Shown here one piece after another: positions 37,300 through 45,661 of a stretch of 64,000 nt of DNA. Below the pieces are notes generated by a model. That model ran no database searches, was not told where the DNA came from, and worked only from the letters and a program-made list of their open reading frames with translations. Position numbers and translations under genes: made by a program. Position 1 is the stretch's first letter. Each line of letters starts with the position of its first letter. Origin of the DNA: Ruegeria sp. R13_0 (lineage in GTDB: Bacteria > Pseudomonadota > Alphaproteobacteria > Rhodobacterales > Rhodobacteraceae); the NCBI RefSeq assembly GCF_017743995.1, contig NZ_JAGHRB010000009.1:62001-126000 (forward strand). Reading direction: 5' to 3'.

Positions 37300-38367
37300 C
37301 TAAAACAGGCTCATCTGATCGCCCGGCTGCGGAGGTTTTGCGAAGAGATCGCGACGTAGCTCATCAGATTTCACCTTCAGGCCCAAACGTTTAACGGCCA
37401 CCTTGAAGCGCTTTGCGATCAATTCGGCATACTCGCCTTCTCCGCGCATCCGATGACCCCAGCGCGGGTCATAGTCGCGACCACCATGCATTTCGCGCAG
37501 CCGTGCCATGACCTTTTCGGCCCGTGCGGGCTCATGTTCGGCCAGCCAGTCCTGCCACAGCGCCGATACCTCTCGGGGCAGGCGCAGCATGATCCAGCTC
37601 GCAGTGTCGGCGCCGGCATCATGCCCGGCCTCCAGCAGGGTCTCCAGCTCATGATCGGTTAGCCCGGGCACAACGGGCGAGGTCATCACCCGCACCGGCA
37701 CCCCTGCCCCGGTGAGACGTCGGATGACCTCCAACCGCCGTTTGGGAGACGGAGCCCGCGGCTCCATTCGGCGAGATAGGCCCGCGTCCAAAGTTGTCAG
37801 CGATATCCCGACGCGTACCAGCCCCAGCGCTGCCATGGGCGCAAGAATATCCAGATCCCTCTCGACCAAGGTCCCTTTGGTCACGATCGCTATGGGGTGG
37901 TTGAAATCCCTCAGAACCTCAAGACAGGCCCGCGTGATCCCGCGTTCTTTTTCAACGGGTTGATAAGGGTCGGTGTTAGTGCCTAAGGCGATTGGCGCGA
38001 CCCTGTAGGACCGCGCGGACAATTCCTTGCGTAATACCTCAGCCGCATTGCCACGCGCGGTCAAACGGGTCTCAAAATCCAGCCCTGCCGACAGTCCAAG
38101 GTAGGCATGACTGGGCCGCGCAAAGCAATAAACGCAGCCATGTTCGCACCCCCGATACGGGTTGATCGAGCGGTCGAACGGCAGGTCGGGAGAGCGATTA
38201 TAGGTGATCACACTGCGCGCCACCTCGTCCCGAACCTCGGTTCTCAGAAGCGGTTGATCTTCTTCGATGTCCCAACCGTCATCCGTCTGGACCGTGGCAA
38301 GTTTTTCAAAGCGACCCGCGTCATTGGATGCGGTCCCTCGAGCGCGGATATTGGTTTGAGGCTGCAT
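37300..38367 (-). CDS. PA0069-family radical SAM protein
   Basis: A 355-residue radical S-adenosylmethionine protein. The [4Fe-4S] cluster cysteines form the canonical CxxxCxxC at Cys74, Cys78 and Cys81 (RGCEHGCVYC). The SINPYRGCEHGC start, LGTNTDPYQPVE and ISLTTLD segments are typical of the PA0069 group, related to spore photoproduct lyase-like proteins. The substrate is not known. It is monocistronic, and its upstream region is shared with the divergent corrinoid-protein gene. Confidence 0.93.
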   Translation of the reverse strand: MQPQTNIRARGTASNDAGRFEKLATVQTDDGWDIEEDQPLLRTEVRDEVARSVITYNRSPDLPFDRSINPYRGCEHGCVYCFARPSHAYLGLSAGLDFETRLTARGNAAEVLRKELSARSYRVAPIALGTNTDPYQPVEKERGITRACLEVLRDFNHPIAIVTKGTLVERDLDILAPMAALGLVRVGISLTTLDAGLSRRMEPRAPSPKRRLEVIRRLTGAGVPVRVMTSPVVPGLTDHELETLLEAGHDAGADTASWIMLRLPREVSALWQDWLAEHEPARAEKVMARLREMHGGRDYDPRWGHRMRGEGEYAELIAKRFKVAVKRLGLKVKSDELRRDLFAKPPQPGDQMSLF

Positions 38368-38622
38368 TTGTTCACCTTACGTTCCCACCCTATAGGTAAG
38401 CGAATACTGAACGCGAGGCAACCACCCCCTGTTTTTGCTAACCTGAGCCAGACACAGGATGATCATGCATATTATTCTGTCGCCCGATGCCGATTTTTGA
38501 CATAAACGTCGGTCCCGAAACCGCCGAGGTCGCAATCGTCACAGTAAATCTGCGACGTTTTGGCCAAAACGAAAAAAATGCCACCCCGGGCCACGAGTCC
38601 GCATAGCTCAGGAAATCATCCC
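38368..38622. other. Divergent control region of the radical SAM and corrinoid-protein genes
   Basis: No gene is seen. The plus-strand half contains two inverted repeats near the corrinoid-protein start: GTCGCA (38529-38534) with TGCGAC (38551-38556), and the perfect palindrome at 38556-38571. An AGGAAAT ribosome-binding site sits nine bases before ATG 38623. An in-frame ATG at 38560 inside the palindrome looks spurious. Confidence 0.5.
38556..38571. promoter_or_regulatory. Perfect 16-bp palindrome, candidate operator
   Basis: CGTTTTGGCCAAAACG reads the same on both strands and lies 52-67 bp upstream of the corrinoid-protein start. Its length and symmetry fit a dimeric repressor or activator site. 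As a hairpin it would have almost no loop, so a DNA-binding site is more likely than an RNA structure. The cognate regulator is not in the window. Confidence 0.6.
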
Positions 38623-39321
38623 ATGTCCGACGAAGAAGACATCATCCTGTCCGAACTGAATGACGAAGAGCTTGTTGAACAGATGTTCGACGATCTCTAC
38701 GACGGTCTGAAAGAAGAGATCGAAGAAGGCACCAACATCCTTCTCGAGCGCGGCTGGACCCCCTACGACATCCTGACCAAAGCACTGGTCGGTGGTATGA
38801 CTGTCGTTGGTCACGACTTCCGTGACGGCATCCTGTTCGTGCCCGAGGTTCTGCTGGCCGCCAACGCGATGAAAGGCGGTATGGCGATCCTGAAGCCTCT
38901 GCTGGCTGAAACTGGCGCACCGCGCGTTGGCAAGATGGTCATCGGCACCGTGAAGGGTGACATCCACGACATCGGCAAGAACCTTGTGTCGATGATGATG
39001 GAAGGCGCAGGTTTCGAAGTTGTCGACATCGGCATCAACAACCCGGTTGAAAACTACCTGGAAGCGCTGGAAAACGAACAGCCCGACATCCTGGGCATGT
39101 CCGCCCTGCTGACCACCACAATGCCATACATGAAGGTCGTGATCGACACGATGGTGGAACAAGGCCTTCGCGACGACTACATCGTTCTGGTCGGCGGCGC
39201 GCCGCTGAACGAAGAGTTCGGCAAAGCCATCGGTGCAGACGGTTACTGCCGTGACGCCGCCGTTGCGGTTGAGATGGCAAAGGACTTTGTCTCGCGCAAG
39301 CACAACCAGTTGGCGGGATAA
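38623..39321 (+). CDS. Methyltransferase cognate corrinoid protein (B12-binding)
   Basis: A 232-residue methyl carrier of the MtbC/MttC/MetH-B12 type. The N-terminal helical cap domain (about 1-95; ALVGGMTVVGHDFRDGILFVPEVLLAANAM) is followed by a Rossmann-like B12 domain with the lower-ligand motif DIHDIGK (Asp113, His115, Gly118), MSALLTTTM (Ser160) and LVGGAPLN (191-192). The start at 38623 was chosen for its AGGAAAT site. The protein should carry the methyl group between an MttB-type methyltransferase, such as the one at 9796-11340, and a folate-side methyltransferase. The DUF1638 gene follows on the same strand. Confidence 0.94.
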   Translation: MSDEEDIILSELNDEELVEQMFDDLYDGLKEEIEEGTNILLERGWTPYDILTKALVGGMTVVGHDFRDGILFVPEVLLAANAMKGGMAILKPLLAETGAPRVGKMVIGTVKGDIHDIGKNLVSMMMEGAGFEVVDIGINNPVENYLEALENEQPDILGMSALLTTTMPYMKVVIDTMVEQGLRDDYIVLVGGAPLNEEFGKAIGADGYCRDAAVAVEMAKDFVSRKHNQLAG

Positions 39322-39345
39322 GAACACCGTTTTATGTTCTGAAGG

Positions 39346-39373
39346 GGCCGCTCGATTTCGGGCGGCCTTTTTT
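39346..39373 (+). terminator. Intrinsic terminator after the corrinoid-protein gene
   Basis: GGCCGC (39346-39351) pairs with GCGGCC (39362-39367) and is followed by six T residues. It lies between two same-strand genes that seem functionally linked, so it may reduce rather than abolish DUF1638 expression. Confidence 0.88.
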
Positions 39374-39431
39374 GTTCCAAGCCACGGTTTCGGGCGAAAT
39401 CACCCGGACCAGCCAGCCAGAGGACCCCGGA

Positions 39432-40091
39432 ATGTCACAGAACCAACATCCCGATGACGCCAGTCTGACGACCGATGGATATGACGAAACCGGCAAGGGC
39501 CGTATTCTGTTGCTGGCCTGTGGGGCCTTGGCGCGCGAGATTCTGGATCTCAAGACCCGCAAGGGCTGGGACCATATGGATCTGACCTGCCTGCCCGCGA
39601 TCCTTCATGTTCACCCTGAGAAGATCACTCAGGCCGTCGAGGATGCAATTGCCAAGCATCGTGAGAAATACGATCAGGTTTTCGTGGTCTACGCAGATTG
39701 CGGCACCGGCGGCCTGCTGCAACAGGCGTGCGACCGGCTGGGTGTCGAGATGGTCAAAGGCCCACATTGCTATTCGTTTTTCGAGGGGAATGAGGTCTTT
39801 GCCGCGAAGGGTGAGGACGAGACAACCGCCTTCTACCTGACCGATTTTCTGGCCCGGCAGTTCGACGCCTTTGTCTGGAAACCGCTGGGTCTGGATCGCC
39901 ACCCCCAACTGCGAGACATGTATTTCGGGAACTACACCAAACTGGTCTATCAAGCCCAAACAGATGATCCCGCGCTGACGGCGCGCGCGCAGGAATGCGC
40001 CGAGCGTATGGGTCTGGATTTTGAGCGTCGCCTGACCGGCTATGGCGATCTGGAAACTACGCTGACCGATTGGGCGACGAGAACCCGCTGA
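39432..40091 (+). CDS. DUF1638 domain-containing protein
   Basis: A 219-residue protein of the DUF1638 family. Recognisable segments are ILLLACGALAREI near the N-terminus, LPAILHVHPEKI, the VVYADCGTGGLLQQ stretch and PHCYSFFEGNE. Conserved Cys and His residues (Cys in ACGALA, DCGTGG and PHCY, His in LHVHP) suggest a metal site or a catalytic thiol. DUF1638 genes commonly accompany corrinoid proteins and MttB-type methyltransferases, as here, but the biochemical role is unknown to me. ATG 39432 has AGAGGA upstream; a start at 39372 would lie in the terminator. Confidence 0.88.
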   Translation: MSQNQHPDDASLTTDGYDETGKGRILLLACGALAREILDLKTRKGWDHMDLTCLPAILHVHPEKITQAVEDAIAKHREKYDQVFVVYADCGTGGLLQQACDRLGVEMVKGPHCYSFFEGNEVFAAKGEDETTAFYLTDFLARQFDAFVWKPLGLDRHPQLRDMYFGNYTKLVYQAQTDDPALTARAQECAERMGLDFERRLTGYGDLETTLTDWATRTR

Positions 40092-40093
40092 CG

Positions 40094-40504
40094 CTACGCT
40101 TTCTCCTGCGCGACTTCACGGATGCGTTCGATCATCGCCCTCAGACCGTTCGACCGCTGAGCGGACAAGTGGTCATTCAGGCCCAGCCGCGCAAGCTCTC
40201 CGCCAGCGTCGACCTTGATCACCTCGGCCACTGGCAAGTCGTTGTAAAGCAGACGTAAAACCGCGATCAGGCCACGGACGATCAGCGCATCGCTATCCCC
40301 ATCGAACCGAAACACGCCACCGTCGATCATCGGGTGCAGCCACACCTGGCTGGCGCAGCCGTCGACTTTGGTGGCTGGAACTTTGAGCGCGTCGTCCAGC
40401 GGCTCCATCGCTTTGCCTTGTTCAATCACATGGCGATAGCGGTCCTCCCAATCCTCGAGGAACTCGAAATCTTCGACAATTTCTTCAAAGGCGGGCGTTG
40501 CCAT
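40094..40504 (-). CDS. sufE: SufE family sulfur-acceptor protein
   Basis: Accepts sulfane sulfur from the SufS cysteine desulfurase and hands it on for Fe-S cluster assembly. From ATG 40504 it is 136 residues. The acceptor cysteine is Cys50 in KVDGCASQVWL, the SufE signature; EIVEDFEFLEDWEDRYRHVIEQGK is the typical N-terminal helix. No suf operon is nearby, so it stands alone. It converges on the DUF1638 gene with only two bases between the stops. Confidence 0.95.
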   Translation of the reverse strand: MATPAFEEIVEDFEFLEDWEDRYRHVIEQGKAMEPLDDALKVPATKVDGCASQVWLHPMIDGGVFRFDGDSDALIVRGLIAVLRLLYNDLPVAEVIKVDAGGELARLGLNDHLSAQRSNGLRAMIERIREVAQEKA

Positions 40505-40642
40505 GGCGCGGCGGTCCTTCTGTTTCATTCACAAGTGTGACCTATGCCGACGATAGCCCCCTGTCCAGCCCTCGCCGTGGCTTTTCAAGGCAGGCAAATT
40601 ACGCTAACCCATTGCATGAATGACTGTTAAAGCCGTGGGTCC

Positions 40643-41170
40643 ATGCAAAAATCACTGTCTCTTCTTGTCGTCGCCGCGTTGACCCTGTCTGCCTGCAACA
40701 GCTGGCGCGATTCGCGGGCGAACCCGTCCAACTGGTTTGGATCCAGCCAACCCGCCCCAGTCGAAACCGCTCCGGTGGACGAGGCCTATGCCCTGGTCCC
40801 CAAACAGCGCGAGGGCATCGGCCTGTTTGACCGCCCCGAAGAAGAAGACACCAGCGTTCCGATTGCAAAAATCGACGAGTTGCGGATCGACGCAACGCCA
40901 ACCGGAGCGATCGTCTATGCCTCGGGCACGGCGCAACGCCAGGGCGCGTTCAACGCCCGTCTGGTTCCCGTGGAGTCGGAAGAAAACCAGAAGAACGGCG
41001 TGATGGAGTTTACGTTCCGAGTGAACTACCCCAAGGCGCAAACGGCGCAGGGCACTGAGCGTTCGCGCATGGTCTCCGACGCCATCAACGTCTCCCGACA
41101 GGAGCTTGAAGGCATTCGTCTGGTCCGTGTGGTCGGCCAGCAAAACGCCTTGGAATCGCGCCGCCGCTAA
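40643..41170 (+). CDS. Putative lipoprotein, function unknown
   Basis: A 175-residue protein with a clear lipoprotein signal peptide: Lys3, a hydrophobic core and the lipobox LSAC with the lipidated Cys18. After a Pro/Ser-rich linker the mature part contains a beta-rich region (ELRIDATPTGAIVYASGTA, GVMEFTFRVNYP) and ends in an Arg cluster. I recall similar hypothetical lipoproteins in Rhodobacterales but know no function. The gene converges on rnd with a 4-bp gap. Confidence 0.8.
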   Translation: MQKSLSLLVVAALTLSACNSWRDSRANPSNWFGSSQPAPVETAPVDEAYALVPKQREGIGLFDRPEEEDTSVPIAKIDELRIDATPTGAIVYASGTAQRQGAFNARLVPVESEENQKNGVMEFTFRVNYPKAQTAQGTERSRMVSDAINVSRQELEGIRLVRVVGQQNALESRRR

Positions 41171-41174
41171 ACGG

Positions 41175-42332
41175 TCAGAGGGGCACGACCTTCACGTTTT
41201 GCCCCTTTGCAGCCAGTGCGATCTTGCCTTCGCACAGCTTCAGAGCATCCTCACCGAACACCTCGAACCTCCAGCCGGTCATGGAGGGAAGGCCGCGCTC
41301 GCCCGCTGCAATCTGGTCCAGTTCGGCGCTGGTGGCGATCAGCTTTGCCGCCACGCCCGAGCTTTCGGTTTTCGATTTCAGCAGCACCCGCAACAGATCG
41401 GCCAGCGCTGGGTTCACCTTTAGTTTGTCGCGGCTCGTGTCGACCTTGGGCAGCTGTTCGGGCGGACAGTTCACACCCTTTTTGACAGCCGCCAGAATGC
41501 CTTCCGCAATCGCCCCCTTGCGCGCTTCTCGCAGCAATAGGCGCGAGCCGCCAAGGTCCGACGGCGTTTTGGGTTTGGTCGAGGCCAGCTCGATCAGCGC
41601 GTCATCCTTGAACACGCGATTGCGCGGGATGTTGTTGTCCTGTGCGTGAGATTCGCGGAACTGTGCCAACTCTCGCACAACCGCCAGAAACTTGGCCGAA
41701 TTCGTCCGCGTTTTGACACGTTTCCACGCATCTTCGGGCCGGATGTCATAGGTGCCGGGCTGGGTCAGGATGCGCAGTTCCTCGGATACCCAATGGCTGC
41801 GCTTGGTTTTCTCAAGCTCAGCCGCGAGATGTTCGTAGATCTTGCGCAGATGGGTCACATCGGCCAGCGCATATGTCTTTTGCGCATCTGTCAAAGGACG
41901 CCGCGACCAGTCAGTAAAGCGCGAGGTTTTATCCACCCCCTGCTTGCAGATCTTGCGCACCAGCGTCTCATAGCCGACCTGTTCGCCAAAGCCGCAGACC
42001 ATCGCGGCAACCTGCGTGTCAAACAGCGGGGTTGGAAATACGTTCGCATCGACCCAGAAGATTTCCAGATCCTGACGCGCGGCGTGGAACACTTTGACCA
42101 CGCCCTCATTCCGGAACAGCTCATAGAGCGGCTCAAGCGAGATGCCATCGGCCAATGGGTCGACCAGAACGGCACTGTCTTCATCCTCAGAAGGGACGGC
42201 CAACTGGACCAGACACAGTTTTGAATAGTAGGTCCGCTCGCGCAGAAATTCGGTATCTACAGTGACATAGGGAAAGGCAGCAGCAGCCGAGCAGAAATCA
42301 GCCAGCTCTTGCGTCGTTGTCAGAGTTCTCAT
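41175..42332 (-). CDS. rnd: Ribonuclease D
   Basis: A 3'-5' exoribonuclease of the DEDD type that trims tRNA precursors. From ATG 42332 it is 385 residues. The first exonuclease motif is VTVDTEFLRE (Asp26, Glu28); FHAARQDLEIF carries the second and the YALADVTHL region the third, with Asp and Tyr. An HRDC domain lies in the C-terminal half (RAELAQFRESHAQDNN-like segment). The long upstream frame to 42563 overlaps purN and is unlikely to be translated. The 110 bp to purN leave room for its own promoter. Confidence 0.95.
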   Translation of the reverse strand: MRTLTTTQELADFCSAAAAFPYVTVDTEFLRERTYYSKLCLVQLAVPSEDEDSAVLVDPLADGISLEPLYELFRNEGVVKVFHAARQDLEIFWVDANVFPTPLFDTQVAAMVCGFGEQVGYETLVRKICKQGVDKTSRFTDWSRRPLTDAQKTYALADVTHLRKIYEHLAAELEKTKRSHWVSEELRILTQPGTYDIRPEDAWKRVKTRTNSAKFLAVVRELAQFRESHAQDNNIPRNRVFKDDALIELASTKPKTPSDLGGSRLLLREARKGAIAEGILAAVKKGVNCPPEQLPKVDTSRDKLKVNPALADLLRVLLKSKTESSGVAAKLIATSAELDQIAAGERGLPSMTGWRFEVFGEDALKLCEGKIALAAKGQNVKVVPL

Positions 42333-42441
42333 GCGCCGTACTATTCTTGTTCTTTGTGTGACTGCCCGTTTTTCTACCGTCCCGAGCGTTATCGGCGACC
42401 ATAGGACGAATTTCCGCCGGGTGTAAATCACCCAAGGGCGA

Positions 42442-43038
42442 TCAGGGCAGCATAAGAACGGACCTGTTGCCTTCCACATACCGCCGCAGCACCGACGGGT
42501 AGAGCTGATGCTCATAAAGCAGCACTTTGGCGGCGAGGCTGTCGGGGGTGTCCTCGGGTGCAATGGTTACCCGCGCCTGCCCCAGAATTGGGCCATCATC
42601 CAGCGCTGCGGTGACCTCATGCACGGTGCAGCCGTGTTCGGCATCGCCTGCTTCGATCGCGCGGGCATGGGTGTGCAGGCCTTTGTATTTCGGCAGCAGC
42701 GAGGGATGAATGTTCAGCATCCGTCCTTGAAAGCGCGAGACGAAATCGCCGGTCAGAACCCGCATGAACCCGGCCAGACAGACGATATCAGGTTGCGCAG
42801 CCTCAAGCGGTTTCAGGAGTTCCGCCTCAAACGCCGCCCGATCCCCTTTGAAGGGGCGGTGATCAACCACGGCCGTTTCGATGCCGCGATCCCGCGCCTT
42901 TGCCAGACCACCGGCCTGCGCGTCGTTGGACAGAACCAGACATGGGCGCGCAGGATGGTCTCGGGTCATGCTGTCGACCAGAGAGACCATGTTCGACCCG
43001 CCGCCGGAAATCAGGATCGCGACGCGCCTGTGGCTCAC
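42442..43038 (-). CDS. purN: Phosphoribosylglycinamide formyltransferase (PurN)
   Basis: Transfers a formyl group from 10-formyltetrahydrofolate to GAR in purine synthesis. The 198-residue protein has [10 protein letters not shown] (10-17) for phosphate binding, the catalytic Asn109-x-His111 in [13 protein letters not shown] and the [11 protein letters not shown] loop with the catalytic Asp. Its ATG overlaps the purM stop (ATGA), giving a purM-purN unit that places two nearby pathway steps together. Confidence 0.97.
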   Translation of the reverse strand: MSHRRVAILISGGGSNMVSLVDSMTRDHPARPCLVLSNDAQAGGLAKARDRGIETAVVDHRPFKGDRAAFEAELLKPLEAAQPDIVCLAGFMRVLTGDFVSRFQGRMLNIHPSLLPKYKGLHTHARAIEAGDAEHGCTVHEVTAALDDGPILGQARVTIAPEDTPDSLAAKVLLYEHQLYPSVLRRYVEGNRSVLMLP

Positions 43039-44081
43039 AGCAGTTCGCCCGAATAGGCCACGCCAACCGCGTTAGTCACGGTGCCGATGCGCGACACAGT
43101 CTCACCCGCCTCGGCCAGCAATTCAGTCAGTACCTCAGCCTGATCGGCAGCGCAGACCACGATCAGGCCGATGCCGCAGTTGAAGGTCTTCAACATCTCA
43201 GCTTCGGCAATCCCGCCAGTTTCGGCCATCCAACCGAAGACGGGCGGCAGGTCCCATGCGTCCAGATTGATCTCAGCACCCAGCCCTTCGGGCAGAACAC
43301 GCGGCAGGTTTTCGGTCAGACCGCCGCCGGTGATATGAGCCAGCGCATGCACACCCCCGGCGCGGATCGCAGCCAGAGCAGGCTTCACATAGAGCCGCGT
43401 CGGCGTCAGCAGCGACTCGCCCAGCGTGCCGTCGCTAAACGGCGAGTCGGCCTCCCAACCCAGCCCGGAAATTTCGACCAGTTTGCGCACCAGAGAGTAG
43501 CCGTTGGAATGCACCCCGTTCGAGGCCAGCCCCAGCAGAACGTCCCCTGCTTGCACACCGTCGGGCAGATCGGCACCCCGCTCCATCGCTCCGACCGAGA
43601 ACCCGGCCAGATCGAAATCACCATCGGGATACATGCCCGGCATCTCGGCGGTTTCGCCACCGATCAGGGCGCAACCCGACTGCGCGCAGCCTTCGGCAAT
43701 GCCTTCGATGATCCGCGCGGCGGTGTCGGTGTCCAGCTTGCCGGTGGCGAAATAATCAAGGAAGAACAATGGCTCAGCGCCCTGACAGATCAGGTCGTTG
43801 ACGCACATGGCGACCAGATCAATGCCGACGCCATCGACAACACCGGTATCAATCGCAATCCGCAGCTTGGTGCCAACACCGTCGGTGGCCCCCACCAGAA
43901 TGGGGTCTTCATAGCCTGCGGCCTTGAGGTCAAACAGCGCGCCGAACCCGCCCAGACCGCTCATGACTCCGGGGCGATTGGTGCGTTTGGCGGCAGGCTT
44001 GATGCGGTCGACCAGGGCGTTGCCTGCATCAATATCCACACCCGCGTCGGCGTAGGTGATTCCGTTCTTGCCCGCTGTCAT
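43035..44081 (-). CDS. purM: Phosphoribosylformylglycinamidine cyclo-ligase (AIR synthetase)
   Basis: ATP-dependent ring closure of FGAM to aminoimidazole ribonucleotide. The 348-residue protein has the N-terminal [20 protein letters not shown] signature, [47 protein letters not shown] and [16 protein letters not shown], all of PurM. It is the first gene of the purM-purN unit. Its 5' side faces the CAT tRNA gene on the opposite strand. Confidence 0.98.
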   Translation of the reverse strand: MTAGKNGITYADAGVDIDAGNALVDRIKPAAKRTNRPGVMSGLGGFGALFDLKAAGYEDPILVGATDGVGTKLRIAIDTGVVDGVGIDLVAMCVNDLICQGAEPLFFLDYFATGKLDTDTAARIIEGIAEGCAQSGCALIGGETAEMPGMYPDGDFDLAGFSVGAMERGADLPDGVQAGDVLLGLASNGVHSNGYSLVRKLVEISGLGWEADSPFSDGTLGESLLTPTRLYVKPALAAIRAGGVHALAHITGGGLTENLPRVLPEGLGAEINLDAWDLPPVFGWMAETGGIAEAEMLKTFNCGIGLIVVCAADQAEVLTELLAEAGETVSRIGTVTNAVGVAYSGELL

Positions 44082-44188
44082 GGCCTATCCCTCATGAATG
44101 GTTTGCGGGCGGGTTAGTCGATTGTGCGCTTTGATGCAACGGTCAGGCTTGACGCGGGCGATCACCGTGGTACTCAAAGCGCTCAGGC

Positions 44189-44265
44189 GGGCCTGTAGCT
44201 CAATTGGTTAGAGCAGAGCGCTCATAACGCTTTGGTTGCGGGTTCAAGTCCTGCCGGGCCTACCA
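44189..44265 (+). tRNA. tRNA with CAT anticodon, probably tRNA-Ile2 (lysidine type)
   Basis: A 77-nt cloverleaf with 3' ACCA. The acceptor stem is GGGCCTG/CGGGCCT, the anticodon stem GAGCG/CGCTT with loop CTCATAA (anticodon CAT), the variable loop TGGTT and the T-arm GCGGG-TTCAAGT-CCTGC. The variable loop and T-loop resemble E. coli tRNA-Ile2 more than elongator Met, so I favour Ile2 read as AUA after TilS modification. Elongator tRNA-Met is the alternative. Confidence 0.93.
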
Positions 44266-44297
44266 AATTCCGCTGTTTTCCTTAGAATACCACACCT

Positions 44298-45617
44298 CTA
44301 GCGCCCTACGATGATGTCGGCACACAGCCCGCCCAGTCTCTCGCTTTTGCCAAGGCGCAAGACGCCGCCATGGGCGCGGGCGATGTCGGCGACGATGGCA
44401 AGGCCCAGCCCCACACCGCTTCCTTGGTTCTGATTGCGTGCAGGGTCCAGGCGGGAAAAGGGCTTAACGGCCTCGGTCCGCTGTTCGGGAGGGATACCCG
44501 GCCCATCATCCTCGACCCGGATGCGCAGCGATTTGGGCGTCAGCGTCAGGCTGACATCCGCCTTGCTGCCATAGCGCACGGCATTGCCGATCAGGTTCTC
44601 GACCGCCCGGCGCATGGCCGATGGTCGCAACATCGCTGTCCCCTGCCCGTCGACGGTAACCAGTTCCGCCTTATGGCCAGCCCGTCTTGCATCGCTGACG
44701 ATCTGCGTCAGCAAATCTTCGGGATCGACCTCTTCAGGAGCACCTTCGGCAGCACCGCGGGAAAAGTCGAGGAACGCATCCAGAAGCGATTGCATCTCTG
44801 TTACGTCCTGCTGCAACGGCGCAGCCTCTTCTTCGGGCAGCATTGACAGACCCAGTTTCAGCCGTGTCAGCGGAGTACGCAGGTCATGGCTGACACCCGA
44901 TAGCATCATTGTTCGCTGCTCCATCTGCCGCTCGATCCGCGCCCGCATGTCGAGAAAAGCGTTGCCTGCCGCCCGGACCTCGACCGCGCCGCCGGGGGAA
45001 TACGGCACCACCCGTCCTCGACCAAAAGCCTGTGCCGCATCCGCAAGCCGTGTGATGGGCCGGAGCTGGTTGCGCATGTATAGAAACGAGATCGAGGTCA
45101 TGATGATGGCAAAAAAAACCATCGTCACGATCAACTGATGCGGCGCCGCAGGGGACAGACGCCGTCGATCAAAGGTCAGCTGCAACAGACCCAGATGAGT
45201 GGGCATATAGAGGCGCGCCTCTTGCCCGCTGGGCAGGGCAACCGCCTCAAGGTCAGGCAATTCCGCCATCAGATCTGCCTCAACCTGTGGCGCAATAAAG
45301 TCGTACCATCTGCGCCGGCCGATTTCCGGCATCTCATCCGCATCGAGGAACTGCATATTCATCGACAGAGCGCTCAGATCGGGACGCACGGCGGCCAGCG
45401 CCTGTTGCCGGGTCTCAGATTCGGCCATGGTCTGAGTGATCAGTCGGACCTCACGCGCGGCGGCTTGCGTCATTTGCGCGGTCACGTCCTCCAGATGCTT
45501 TTGCAGGAACGCAATGCCCACCACCAGCAGCAAGGCCACCACCGGCAGGACGAGAATCAGCGCAGCCCGGACATACAGGCCGCGCGGCATATAGGGTTTG
45601 AGCCATTGCGTGGACAT
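44298..45617 (-). CDS. EnvZ-type sensor histidine kinase
   Basis: A 439-residue inner-membrane sensor kinase. TM1 is at about 17-38 and TM2 at 162-181, enclosing a ~120-residue periplasmic sensor region. A HAMP linker follows (about 182-235), then the H-box SGVSHDLRTPLTRLK with His244, the N-box ENLIGNAVRYG, G1 EDDGPGIPPE and G2 GSGVGLGLAI. The phosphoacceptor neighbourhood is EnvZ-like. No response-regulator gene lies beside it, so its partner is encoded elsewhere. The stimulus is unknown. Confidence 0.94.
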   Translation of the reverse strand: MSTQWLKPYMPRGLYVRAALILVLPVVALLLVVGIAFLQKHLEDVTAQMTQAAAREVRLITQTMAESETRQQALAAVRPDLSALSMNMQFLDADEMPEIGRRRWYDFIAPQVEADLMAELPDLEAVALPSGQEARLYMPTHLGLLQLTFDRRRLSPAAPHQLIVTMVFFAIIMTSISFLYMRNQLRPITRLADAAQAFGRGRVVPYSPGGAVEVRAAGNAFLDMRARIERQMEQRTMMLSGVSHDLRTPLTRLKLGLSMLPEEEAAPLQQDVTEMQSLLDAFLDFSRGAAEGAPEEVDPEDLLTQIVSDARRAGHKAELVTVDGQGTAMLRPSAMRRAVENLIGNAVRYGSKADVSLTLTPKSLRIRVEDDGPGIPPEQRTEAVKPFSRLDPARNQNQGSGVGLGLAIVADIARAHGGVLRLGKSERLGGLCADIIVGR

Positions 45618-45661
45618 GCGCTAAACCTAGCGGGCTGCCCGGACAAGAGAAAGAGGACAGA

